Assembly (NCBI GenBank): GCA_014804285.1
Contig: JAAVAA010000014.1
Coordinates: forward strand, 1-7,240
Length of the DNA stretch: 7,240 bases
From: Lachnospiraceae bacterium
Lineage (GTDB): Bacteria; Bacillota; Clostridia; Lachnospirales; Lachnospiraceae
Reading direction: 5' to 3'
In this document: positions 1-6,199 of the stretch, piece after piece
Numbering within the stretch: the stretch's first letter is position 1
Layout: every line of letters starts with the position of its first letter
The notes under the pieces: generated by a model
Told to the model about the DNA's origin: nothing
The model's input: only the letters and a program-made list of their open reading frames with translations
Database searches by the model: none
Made by a program: the position numbers and the translations under genes

Positions 1-1
1 A

Positions 2-1093
2 AAAAAACATACTTTCGTCATTGGTATTGTTGTTCTTTTTTTATCAGGCTGTACTTATTTTGATGGATATAAGCCCAACTATGTCCCAGAAGTTGGGTTT
101 AGTAATAGAGTGATGACAGTAAAGAATAATTACATATGTTGGCAGGAAACATTGTTTTTTGGTGATTCCGTTTACAAATTAGATAATGGAATATATAAAA
201 AAACAGGAGATAGTATATACGACCTGTTTCATGTGGACGGAATGCCGATTTATGAGGATATAAAACAATATAGCAATTTAGTAGCTGCTGTGGCGGAGAA
301 TATGGACAAATTTTTGATATATGATTTAATTTCCCAGACGGTACATGTGTATGACATATATGGTGAGGGAAATAAGGCAATGTACACATGGTATGTATAC
401 AATGGGGAAATTTATTATATGGTTGAATCGGATATAGATATCCTTGATAGGCGATTGGTACGTATGGATATGGCAACAGGGAATAATGAGGAAATATATT
501 TTCCTACGCATTTGCTTTTGGCAGATTTTGCAATGCGTGACGATGGAACCATTATGGCAGAAGTTTATAATAGAGACACAAAAGAAATGGAATATACAAG
601 AATCAGTATTGAAAAAGACGGGAAAATCAGCGAAAAGAAGTTATGGGTAACGGATAAATATTTATATTCATATGTTTTACAATATAATAAATATGGTTTT
701 TTCCTTTTAGGAGAGTATCCAACTGTAGAAAATGGAGAAAAAACAGAGACTATATGCTTAAAGGATAATGGAGATGTACAGAAAATAAATATATTATCCT
801 TATACGGATTGATCATGACAGACACAGGATATTTCCTGTGTGGCAATTCTGAGGATGAAAGTGTAATGGAAGATGTTAATGATCTAATTTCAGGAGAATT
901 TGACAGCATATTTTTATATAATTTTGATGGGGAAATAATAGAAAAATACTATCTGGACTGTGAAGAGTATAGCAAAGAAGGATATAAATTGGAGACTATG
1001 ATATATACTGATAATGAAATTTTAATTATTTATTTAAATGATAATGGGGATGTGAAATTCACAAATTTATTATTAAATGAACAAATGAGTTAG
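2..1093 (+). CDS. Partial lipoprotein, probable beta-propeller fold (5' end outside window)
   Basis: The frame is open from the left edge to a TAG stop, giving 363 visible codons. The first codons read KKHTFVIGIVVLFLSGC: two lysines, a hydrophobic core and a lipobox L-S-G-C with the cysteine at bases 50-52. This is a lipoprotein (type II) signal peptide, so only a few N-terminal codons should be missing. The ATG at 110 lies after the lipobox and is not the real start. The mature protein is rich in short beta-like stretches ending in Tyr, Asp and Gly, for example 'GEIYYMVESD' and 'DSIFLYNFDGEIIEKYYL', which suggests a beta-propeller of the kind seen in clostridial surface lipoproteins; this fold is inferred. 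No catalytic motif is seen. It is anchored to the outer face of the cytoplasmic membrane. The next gene begins 29 bases on, so the two are probably co-transcribed. Substrate or partner is unknown. Confidence 0.85.
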   Translation, partial: KKHTFVIGIVVLFLSGCTYFDGYKPNYVPEVGFSNRVMTVKNNYICWQETLFFGDSVYKLDNGIYKKTGDSIYDLFHVDGMPIYEDIKQYSNLVAAVAENMDKFLIYDLISQTVHVYDIYGEGNKAMYTWYVYNGEIYYMVESDIDILDRRLVRMDMATGNNEEIYFPTHLLLADFAMRDDGTIMAEVYNRDTKEMEYTRISIEKDGKISEKKLWVTDKYLYSYVLQYNKYGFFLLGEYPTVENGEKTETICLKDNGDVQKINILSLYGLIMTDTGYFLCGNSEDESVMEDVNDLISGEFDSIFLYNFDGEIIEKYYLDCEEYSKEGYKLETMIYTDNEILIIYLNDNGDVKFTNLLLNEQMS

Positions 1094-1109
1094 AGGAAAG
1101 TTGCAGACT

Positions 1110-1114
1110 GGAGG
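1110..1114 (+). promoter_or_regulatory. Ribosome binding site deciding a TTG start
   Basis: A perfect GGAGG lies 8 bases before the TTG at 1123. The TTG is followed directly by a lipoprotein signal peptide (RRFRK, hydrophobic core, ISGC). Together these fix the rare TTG codon as the start; no ATG upstream in this frame fits. Confidence 0.8.
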
Positions 1115-1122
1115 ATATACAA

Positions 1123-2637
1123 TTGAGAAGATTTCGTAAAACTATCATAATTTTATCAATCATAATTTTATTTATCAGCGGCTGCAAAGCAGAGCCCAGT
1201 GAAACAGAGGTATATGAAGCTGAGACATATGAAGCTGAGACCGAACCGTCTGCATCCCCTGTAGAAAATATGATTGAAGTAGAAGTAAGTGAGGACACAG
1301 AGGAAGATTTATTTACATTCTTTGTAAGAGACCTTGATGAAGCAAGATTAACCGGGGAAAGCGCGGAAGATTTCTACATTACAAATACGGGAAATCATCC
1401 GGACACTATATATTATATTAATTCTGAAAAACAGTTATATAGGTATCAAAAGAAGATAAACAGTGATAAGACTCAAACACAATTGATCGCAGAAAATGTA
1501 GTTCATGTGGATTGTGGGAACAGTTTTTTTGTATTCCTAGTGGAAGATGGAAATCTTTATGGCATGGGGTATTCTGGAAACGGAGCTTTGCTGGTGGAAG
1601 ACAATGATTATATTGAAACTCCGGTATTGCTCATGGAGGATGTAAGTTATGCTTTATGTGGGTATGCGGATGTTGTAGCTTTAAAAAGGGATGGAACCGT
1701 ATGGACATGGGAAAATAATACCTATGATAAGTGTGGCGTTGCAGGGCAGGGAGTTATTGAGGAACCGGTGTGTGTTGCTTCTGATGCTGTAATGATATGG
1801 ATGGGTACGCTTCAGATAAATGATATGTGCAAGGATTGGGAGAAAATGCTTTATTATGGTTATGACAATGGATATAATGATAATCTTGTCATAAAAAAGG
1901 CGGATGGGAGCTTATGGGCATGCGGGAGAGAGATTGAAGATGAAGAAAAGCATATGGAGCAGGATGGAGTCATGTATACATATAACTTTGTCCCATGCGA
2001 AATTGTGCAGACTCCGTATATTGCCTATGATGGATTAAAGACATATCAGTCTATTTTAGAAGAATACGATAGAGCACAGAAAGACGAAAATTATACGGAA
2101 GAGCGGTGGAAGAAGGTTGATATCACATTTGCACTCCGTAATCATAGTAAAAATTTTACATTATGTTATAGCCTGGCGGATCTTGCAAATGACGGGATAG
2201 AAGAATTGATTCTTGGTTTTCTTTATGACGGAGAATATTGGACGACATCTATTTATGCTTATGATGAAGGAATTATTATCTGGGTGTGGGGAAATATGGA
2301 AAGCGATCTTAGTTTATATGAGGGGGGAATTATTGAAAACACACATAGGGCGGCTGGTCAAACATATTATGAATATTGGCAAATGCAGAAGAATTCGGGG
2401 TTAAAAGTATATTTGGAAACAGTTTCAGACATCCCTAAGAACTGGGGAGGCGGAGATGAAGAGGGGCTGTTGTATTATCAATATCGAGAAACAGCTGATT
2501 CGGATGAGGAAAAAGAGATTACGGAAGAAGAATATAACAGGATTATGGATCAGTATGAAACAACTCCTATAGAACTTGAGTGGAAGGTATTGGAGGGGGT
2601 TGGGAATCCGGAAGAGGATAAGGCCATACGGCAATAA
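1123..2637 (+). CDS. RCC1-repeat lipoprotein with C-terminal FG-GAP/EF-hand-like domain
   Basis: The protein has 504 residues and starts at TTG with a strong GGAGG. Residues 1-21 are a lipoprotein signal peptide (charged RRFRK, hydrophobic stretch, lipobox F-I-S-G-C21). Residues 22-65 form an acidic Glu/Thr/Ser-rich linker with a duplicated YEAET. Residues about 96-270 carry three RCC1-like repeats. Each has a 'DG-x-LYGMG / DG-T-VWTW / DG-S-LWACG' strand, and the first two are preceded by a Cys-Gly turn (VDCGNSF, ALCGYAD). This is the hallmark of RCC1-type beta-propeller blades, though three blades are fewer than the usual seven. Residues about 302-490 form a separate domain with 'DLANDGIEELIL' (352-363), a degenerate calcium-loop or FG-GAP-like motif common in clostridial exported proteins. 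Its C-terminal 'ITEEEYNRIMDQYE' segment is probably helical. The protein is likely a membrane-anchored surface protein that mediates binding; the ligand is unknown. It is in an apparent operon with the preceding lipoprotein. Reading-frame debris beyond its stop suggests the C-terminus may have been altered by a frameshift. Confidence 0.85.
   Translation: MRRFRKTIIILSIIILFISGCKAEPSETEVYEAETYEAETEPSASPVENMIEVEVSEDTEEDLFTFFVRDLDEARLTGESAEDFYITNTGNHPDTIYYINSEKQLYRYQKKINSDKTQTQLIAENVVHVDCGNSFFVFLVEDGNLYGMGYSGNGALLVEDNDYIETPVLLMEDVSYALCGYADVVALKRDGTVWTWENNTYDKCGVAGQGVIEEPVCVASDAVMIWMGTLQINDMCKDWEKMLYYGYDNGYNDNLVIKKADGSLWACGREIEDEEKHMEQDGVMYTYNFVPCEIVQTPYIAYDGLKTYQSILEEYDRAQKDENYTEERWKKVDITFALRNHSKNFTLCYSLADLANDGIEELILGFLYDGEYWTTSIYAYDEGIIIWVWGNMESDLSLYEGGIIENTHRAAGQTYYEYWQMQKNSGLKVYLETVSDIPKNWGGGDEEGLLYYQYRETADSDEEKEITEEEYNRIMDQYETTPIELEWKVLEGVGNPEEDKAIRQ
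1213..1242 (+). repeat. 15-bp tandem duplication in lipoprotein linker
   Basis: Two adjacent in-frame copies of TATGAAGCTGAGAC plus one variable base encode Y-E-A-E-T twice, straight after the lipidated N-terminus. It is a small slippage-type duplication in the flexible acidic linker and changes only the length of the stalk. Confidence 0.85.
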
Positions 2638-3027
2638 CAGCGACATCCCAAATTTTTTAAGGGATAGATTATTGATAGAAGAATAAGGTCTTCCTGAGGA
2701 TTTGATGGTAATACTTCATATGAAGTAGAGGGCTGGGAAGCCATAAGAGACAGAGTTGTATTATATAGGAAATATTAAAGAATAGAATAGGAAGAGTAGA
2801 AATTATTTGCTTTCAATGACATAACATTTCGGTATACATACAGAATCATGTGTTTGATTATTGAAAAATAGTATTTTAAGACAATATGTTGTGTTGTGCA
2901 TATTTTTCCATGTATTTTGGTTCATAAAATTTCTTTGAGACAAACAGCATTTTATATGCTACAGTTTATCATATTCTTATTATTCAAGAATTCCAGAACT
3001 CAAGAATTCTTAAATTCATGTACCGGG
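2638..3027. other. 390-base stretch without an intact gene; coding debris
   Basis: There is no convincing intact gene here. Bases 2639-2683 read SDIPNFLRDRLLIEE in frame 2, and bases 2701-2775 read a 25-residue piece starting FDGNTSYEVEG and ending VVLYRKY before a TAA, in frame 1. Both look coding but are interrupted by stops and shifts. From about 2780 to 3027 the sequence is very AT-rich with no recognisable gene. A 10-bp direct repeat TCAAGAATTC occurs at 2984-2993 and 3000-3009, just before transposase homology begins. The GTG at 2896 opens the transposase frame, but the residues it would add are hydrophobic, have no ribosome binding site, and do not look like the family, so they were left out of the pseudogene. 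Confidence 0.6.
2639..2778 (+). pseudogene. Possible decayed coding remnant behind the RCC1 lipoprotein
   Basis: Frame 2 is open across the end of the RCC1 gene and reads RPYGNNSDIPNFLRDRLLIEE up to a TAA at 2684. Frame 3 then reads KNKVFLRI, and frame 1 picks up with DGNTSYEVEGWEAIRDR and onward to VVLYRKY, ending at TAA 2776-2778. Joining the pieces needs small indels at about 2680 and 2698-2703. The composition looks like a protein tail. It could be the original C-terminus of the RCC1 protein after frameshifts, or the end of another lost gene. No family was recognised, and chance is not excluded. Confidence 0.3.
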
Positions 3028-4078
3028 GTGACGGGGCTAAAGCTTTTGTATGATGGTTTCTTTAAGGAGATTATGAATCCGGAGTATGTACCGGAGAGAT
3101 TAAATGGTTTTCTTTCTCAGATACTATGTCAAAAGGTTAGGGTTTTAAAGGTTTTACCGGCTGATTCTGTCAGGATTGCAGATGAGAGTTCTCTTCTGAT
3201 TATGGACATTGTGGTGGAAATGGAGGATGGAAGCATTGCAAACCTTGAAGTGCAGAAAATCGGGTATTTGTTTCCGGGACAGAGAAGTGCCTGTTATTCA
3301 GCGGATTTGTTGTTGAGACAGTATAAAAGAGTAAGAGGTGAAACAAAAGAAAAAGTTCAGTTATCGTGACATCAAGAATGTCTATACCATTGTTTTATTT
3401 GAAAAAAGCCCCAAGGAATTCTATGATTATTCTGAAGAGTATTATCATTTTTTCGAACAAAAATCCAATACGGGGTTAGTAATAGAATTATTGCGGAAAT
3501 ATTTGTTTATCCCCCTTGACATCTTCCGTGAAAATAAGCACAATGTAGATATAAGGGAAAAAAGAGATGCATGGCTGACTCTGTTTTCCAGCGATGATCC
3601 GGATATAATTATAGAACTTATTGAAGAATATCCGGAATTTCGACAAATATATGAGGAAGCCTATGAGATCTGTCTGAATGTGGAGAGGGTGATGGATATG
3701 TTTTCGAAGGAACTCTACGAACTGGATAAAAATACCGTGCAGTATATGATTGATGAGCAGGAACAGAAGATTAACGAGCAGAAGCAGAGGATTAACGAGC
3801 AGAAGCAGAGGATTGACGAGCAGAAGCAGAGGATTGACGAGCAGAAGCAGAGGATTGACGAGATGCAGGAGACGGTGGATAAGCAAAAGGATAAACTGGG
3901 AGAGCAACAATCCATGATAGATAAGCAGAAACAGGAAATGGACGAGATGCAAAAGCAGGGAATCAGAAATGCTGTGAAGATTTTGCGGGATTTGAAGGTG
4001 CCGGAGCAGGAAATTAGGGTTCGAATTTGTGAGCAGTATCAGATTAGTGAGGAGCAAGTGGGGGAGCTTCTTAATTAG
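3028..4078 (+). pseudogene. Rpn-type PD-(D/E)XK nuclease family transposase, frameshifted
   Basis: This is recognisable as the recombination-promoting nuclease / PDDEXK_2 transposase family. The first part, in frame 1, begins TGLKLLYDGFFKEIMNPEY and contains the family core: IADESSLLI, the catalytic Asp in 'MDIVVEMEDGS' (GAC at 3205) and the E-V-Q-K motif (Glu at 3247), then 'GQRSACYSADLLLRQYKRVRG'. This frame ends at a TGA at 3367-3369. The family sequence continues in frame 2 as 'QKKKFSYRDIKNVYTIVLFEKSP' to a TAG at 4076-4078. Removing one A near 3341-3343 rejoins the halves, so there is an extra base in an A-rich run. The C-terminal part has a long Gln/Glu/Lys coiled coil (about 3749-3950) and a short terminal helical region. 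The 5' end also lacks a credible start: GTG 3028 is in frame but has no clear ribosome binding site. Catalytic residues are intact, so the break looks recent. A programmed +1 shift or a sequencing error is possible but less likely. Confidence 0.85.
3749..3874 (+). repeat. 21-bp tandem repeat encoding coiled-coil heptads
   Basis: Four units, 3770-3790, 3791-3811, 3812-3832 and 3833-3853, are nearly identical. The first two begin ATTAACGAG and the last two ATTGACGAG, and all end CAGAAGCAGAGG. Each encodes the heptad I-(N/D)-E-Q-K-Q-R. Diverged units flank them at 3749-3769 and 3854-3874. The 7-residue period with Ile at a fixed position is a coiled-coil heptad, and the near identity at DNA level points to recent expansion by slippage or unequal recombination. 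Confidence 0.93.
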
Positions 4079-4099
4079 GAAAAAAGATAAAAAAGTAAA

Positions 4100-4143
4100 A
4101 ATGATGCAACTTTGATGCAAAAATGATGCAATTATGATGCATG
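4100..4143 (+). repeat. Four TGATGCA motifs at exact 11-bp spacing
   Basis: TGATGCA occurs at 4102-4108, 4113-4119, 4124-4130 and 4135-4141, each start 11 bases after the last, with A/T-only bases between except for one C. Eleven is not a multiple of three, so this is not a peptide repeat. It is close to one helical turn, so all motifs would face the same side of the DNA. It lies 22 bases after the transposase stop. It may be a protein-binding array, an element-end structure or a slippage-made tandem repeat; function is unknown. Confidence 0.85.
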
Positions 4144-4156
4144 GGGCATGTAAAAT

Positions 4157-4203
4157 AGCAGTGTAGAATGAGATTTTTATAATCTGTTTGGCACTGCTTT
4201 TTT
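4157..4203 (+). terminator. Probable intrinsic terminator after the transposase pseudogene
   Basis: AGCAGTG (4157-4163) pairs with CACTGCT (4192-4198), and inside it AGATT (4171-4175) pairs with AATCT (4181-4185), separated by an internal loop. The outer stem runs into TTTTTT (4198-4203). The stem is imperfect, so termination is likely but may be moderate. It would separate the transposase remnant from the downstream operon. Confidence 0.55.
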
Positions 4204-4210
4204 GATGTTA

Positions 4211-4330
4211 ATGGATAGAAAGTCAAAAGAAAGAAAACTAAAAGAAGGAAAAATAACACAAAAGAATATTAGAAGACTTGCAATAAAGAAATGGAATGAT
4301 ATTGGTCAGAGGGAGATGTGCATTATCTAA
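4211..4330 (+). CDS. Possible 39-residue Lys-rich small ORF
   Basis: ATG at 4211 to TAA at 4328-4330 encodes a basic peptide that starts MDRKSKERKLKEGK and ends WNDIGQREMCII. There is no clear ribosome binding site before it, and its start follows directly on the terminator's T-run. The frame is also open upstream to about 4172, so it could be a leftover of a longer gene. It ends 21 bases before the next gene. The composition, alternating charged and aliphatic residues with Trp, looks protein-like, but no family was recognised. It may equally be chance. Confidence 0.25.
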   Translation: MDRKSKERKLKEGKITQKNIRRLAIKKWNDIGQREMCII

Positions 4331-4335
4331 GCGGA

Positions 4336-4343
4336 GAAAGAGG
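4336..4343 (+). promoter_or_regulatory. Ribosome binding site of the duplicated-domain gene
   Basis: GAAAGAGG ends 8 bases before the ATG at 4352, a good spacing. The ATG is followed at once by a signal peptide, which supports this start. No convincing sigma-A promoter was found in the 150 bases upstream. Confidence 0.65.
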
Positions 4344-4351
4344 TCGTTACA

Positions 4352-6193
4352 ATGAAGCTTTTAAGTCGAAGTATTAATATATTATTTGTTTTTGGCATAT
4401 TACTTCTTATTCTTCATATGGGGCAGTCAACGGATTATAAAAGTGAATCTTTGGATTTGCATTTTCTTGACGAGGAAGTGATAGACGTAGAGTCGGAAGA
4501 GGAGCAAAACAGTCCCCAATACGTTAGGGAAACTATACAAAACGTTGAAGCAGACTTAGCGGAAAATACAGATGAAGAAAATGAAATGGAAAAGCATTAT
4601 GGTCATTATAGAATTACCCGATTTTGCCCTACCCAGTATTATCGCAATCTTAAGTATGATCGATTACCTGATCAGGAAGCTGATATGTTGCTTGGACGTA
4701 TTGTTATCATAGAGCCTGATTTACTGATTACATATGATTCAGAAAGAAGATTAGGAACAAGAGAGGGAAGAAATGCGTTTGATGGGAATTATATGATAGA
4801 AGAGCATATAATGGAAAATCCTCAATATGAGTGTATTTCAATTTTATCAAATAAATTGGATTATGCGGTAAAACCGGATTTTGAAATGGAATGGGCAATA
4901 GATAATGAGCTTTTTGACCAAATAGAGAGTGTTATCCTGATTCCAGAGCTATGCTGTCCATATGGAACACAATATTATTATACTCTGGCAGATGAAGATA
5001 TAATAATTATGTACCCAACTGTAAGCGGACAGTATTTTTTACTGGAAAAAATAAGCGAGGAGGAAGAAAAGGTATTACCCAAACAGCTCTCAGATATACA
5101 GAAAAATATGTTGTTGGAAAAAGCCTATGGAGACTACGAGATAATTGAGTTTTTACCAACAAAATTTTATCCGGCGTTGGATTCAAGTGGATGTGAAATA
5201 TTGCCCCAACAGGAAGCAGACATGATGCTGGGACAGAAAATTGTAATAAGGGAAGAGATGTTTTGCACTTATGATAATGGTCGTCAGCCAAATTCTGTTT
5301 TTAGTGAGAGAGCAGTCGATGACTTTTGGATAGAAAAAGTAGAAATAGAAAGTCCGGAATACCGTGTGGAGAGTAAATTGCGAGAAGACATATACGGTTT
5401 GCGTGACGATATGCTTCCAGATAATTTATTACAAAAAGAGTATATAGAAATTGATGTATTTCCCGGTTATTATGCACCGGGTCCAACAAGAGTCTTACCA
5501 CAGTTATTTTTGGTGGAGGATGGACGGATCATCATGTATTCTATGGGGGAATATTTTCTGCTGGAAAAGGCGGAAAGCTTGCAGGAGGATATTCAAAATG
5601 AAAGGCAGAGAGAAAGCGAAAGTGAAAGAATAATAAAATTGTATAATGATTTTATAAGCGGTGAAATAAATTTTAAAGGATATAATATCGAGGAGATGTC
5701 GACACCGACTGGAGAACCGGAAAAGCGATATCATACGGATTATGCCATTGTGGATTCAAATGGGGATGGGCTTCCTGAACTGCATATTCGGAATGCACGT
5801 GAGTTTCGTGTGTTTTCATATAAAGAAGGAGAAATAGTGCATATTTATGCTTCTTTTTCTCGACCGACTCAAAATACATTACGAAATGACGGGACTTTTT
5901 TATATTGGGATACTCCCGGTCCAGGAATTAGAGAAGATTATTATCGTGTTTTTCAGGTAGACAAGGATGGGAATGAACATATTGAATCAGAATTTTACTG
6001 GAAGGATTTGAATTTGAATGCGATTTATGACAAGGATGATCAGTATTTTTTTAATAAAGAAGAGTGTACGGAAACAGAGTGGATAAATAAAACCAAGGAG
6101 TATATTTATATAAATGATGAGAGAAGCGCTCATGGGCATGCGGATATCCTTGATGAAGTAGAATGGACAATATACTGTGAGCAAAAAAGGTAA
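4352..6193 (+). CDS. Exported protein with duplicated ~150-residue domain and EF-hand-like C-terminal domain
   Basis: The protein has 613 residues. Residues 1-26 (MKLLSRSINI, then a strongly hydrophobic stretch) are a signal peptide or membrane anchor without a lipobox cysteine. Residues 30-80 are an acidic linker. Residues 82-233 and 258-406 are two copies of one domain. Shared landmarks are YGxYxI (83-88, 259-264), QEAD-M-x-LG (108-115, 287-294), TYD (127-129, 306-308), E-x-P-x-Y (155-159, 333-337) and an IIMY...YFLLEK end (218-233, 394-406). The second copy also has LPTKFYPALDSSG. Residues 408-440 are a charged, probably helical spacer. Residues 460-585 form a C-terminal domain with D468-S-N-G-D-G-L-P-E-L, an EF-hand/FG-GAP-like loop, and a later 'YDKDDQYFF...TETEW' segment; similar domains are frequent in clostridial exported proteins. 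It is probably surface-exposed. The role is unknown and no catalytic site is seen. The next gene starts 6 bases after its stop. Confidence 0.85.
   Translation: MKLLSRSINILFVFGILLLILHMGQSTDYKSESLDLHFLDEEVIDVESEEEQNSPQYVRETIQNVEADLAENTDEENEMEKHYGHYRITRFCPTQYYRNLKYDRLPDQEADMLLGRIVIIEPDLLITYDSERRLGTREGRNAFDGNYMIEEHIMENPQYECISILSNKLDYAVKPDFEMEWAIDNELFDQIESVILIPELCCPYGTQYYYTLADEDIIIMYPTVSGQYFLLEKISEEEEKVLPKQLSDIQKNMLLEKAYGDYEIIEFLPTKFYPALDSSGCEILPQQEADMMLGQKIVIREEMFCTYDNGRQPNSVFSERAVDDFWIEKVEIESPEYRVESKLREDIYGLRDDMLPDNLLQKEYIEIDVFPGYYAPGPTRVLPQLFLVEDGRIIMYSMGEYFLLEKAESLQEDIQNERQRESESERIIKLYNDFISGEINFKGYNIEEMSTPTGEPEKRYHTDYAIVDSNGDGLPELHIRNAREFRVFSYKEGEIVHIYASFSRPTQNTLRNDGTFLYWDTPGPGIREDYYRVFQVDKDGNEHIESEFYWKDLNLNAIYDKDDQYFFNKEECTETEWINKTKEYIYINDERSAHGHADILDEVEWTIYCEQKR
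4595..5569 (+). repeat. Internal protein-level duplication (copies 4595-5050 and 5123-5569)
   Basis: Two diverged copies of the same domain lie head to tail in one gene, separated by about 24 residues. Similarity is clear at protein level but poor at DNA level, so the duplication is old. Copy 1 has an insertion around 'YGTQYYYTLADED'; copy 2 has a proline-rich 'GYYAPGPTRVLPQ' in the matching place. Confidence 0.8.
6184..6190 (+). promoter_or_regulatory. Ribosome binding site inside the end of the upstream gene
   Basis: AAAAAGG precedes the TAA stop of the upstream gene and sits 9 bases before the ATG at 6200. A binding site overlapping the end of the upstream coding sequence suggests translational coupling of the two genes. 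Confidence 0.55.
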
Positions 6194-6199
6194 ATAAAT

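Noticed and set aside
74..97. Inverted repeat CCCAACT...AGTTGGG with a 10-base loop, followed by TTT
   Set aside because: It lies inside the coding sequence of the first lipoprotein shortly after the lipobox, with only a three-T run; a terminator or operator here is not supported.
2645..2665. Short hairpin ATCCC...GGGAT just after the RCC1 gene
   Set aside because: Only 5 bp of stem and no T-run after it; the T-run is in the loop, so it is not a credible intrinsic terminator.
2896..3027. GTG at 2896 as the start of an N-terminal extension of the transposase
   Set aside because: No ribosome binding site, and the extension is a hydrophobic AT-driven sequence unlike the soluble nuclease family; treated as non-coding upstream of homology.
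3749..3874. Tandem repeat considered as a CRISPR array
   Set aside because: Units are directly adjacent with no spacers and encode in-frame heptads inside the transposase.
3488..4120. Long open frame on the minus strand opposite the transposase
   Set aside because: It is a low-complexity Leu-rich translation of the antisense of the coiled-coil repeat, without a ribosome binding site; a shadow of the real frame.
4278..4305. Possible promoter TTGCAA - 16 bp - TATTGG before the exported-protein operon
   Set aside because: The -10 box is a poor match and the region is generally A-rich, so chance matches are expected; not listed as a feature.
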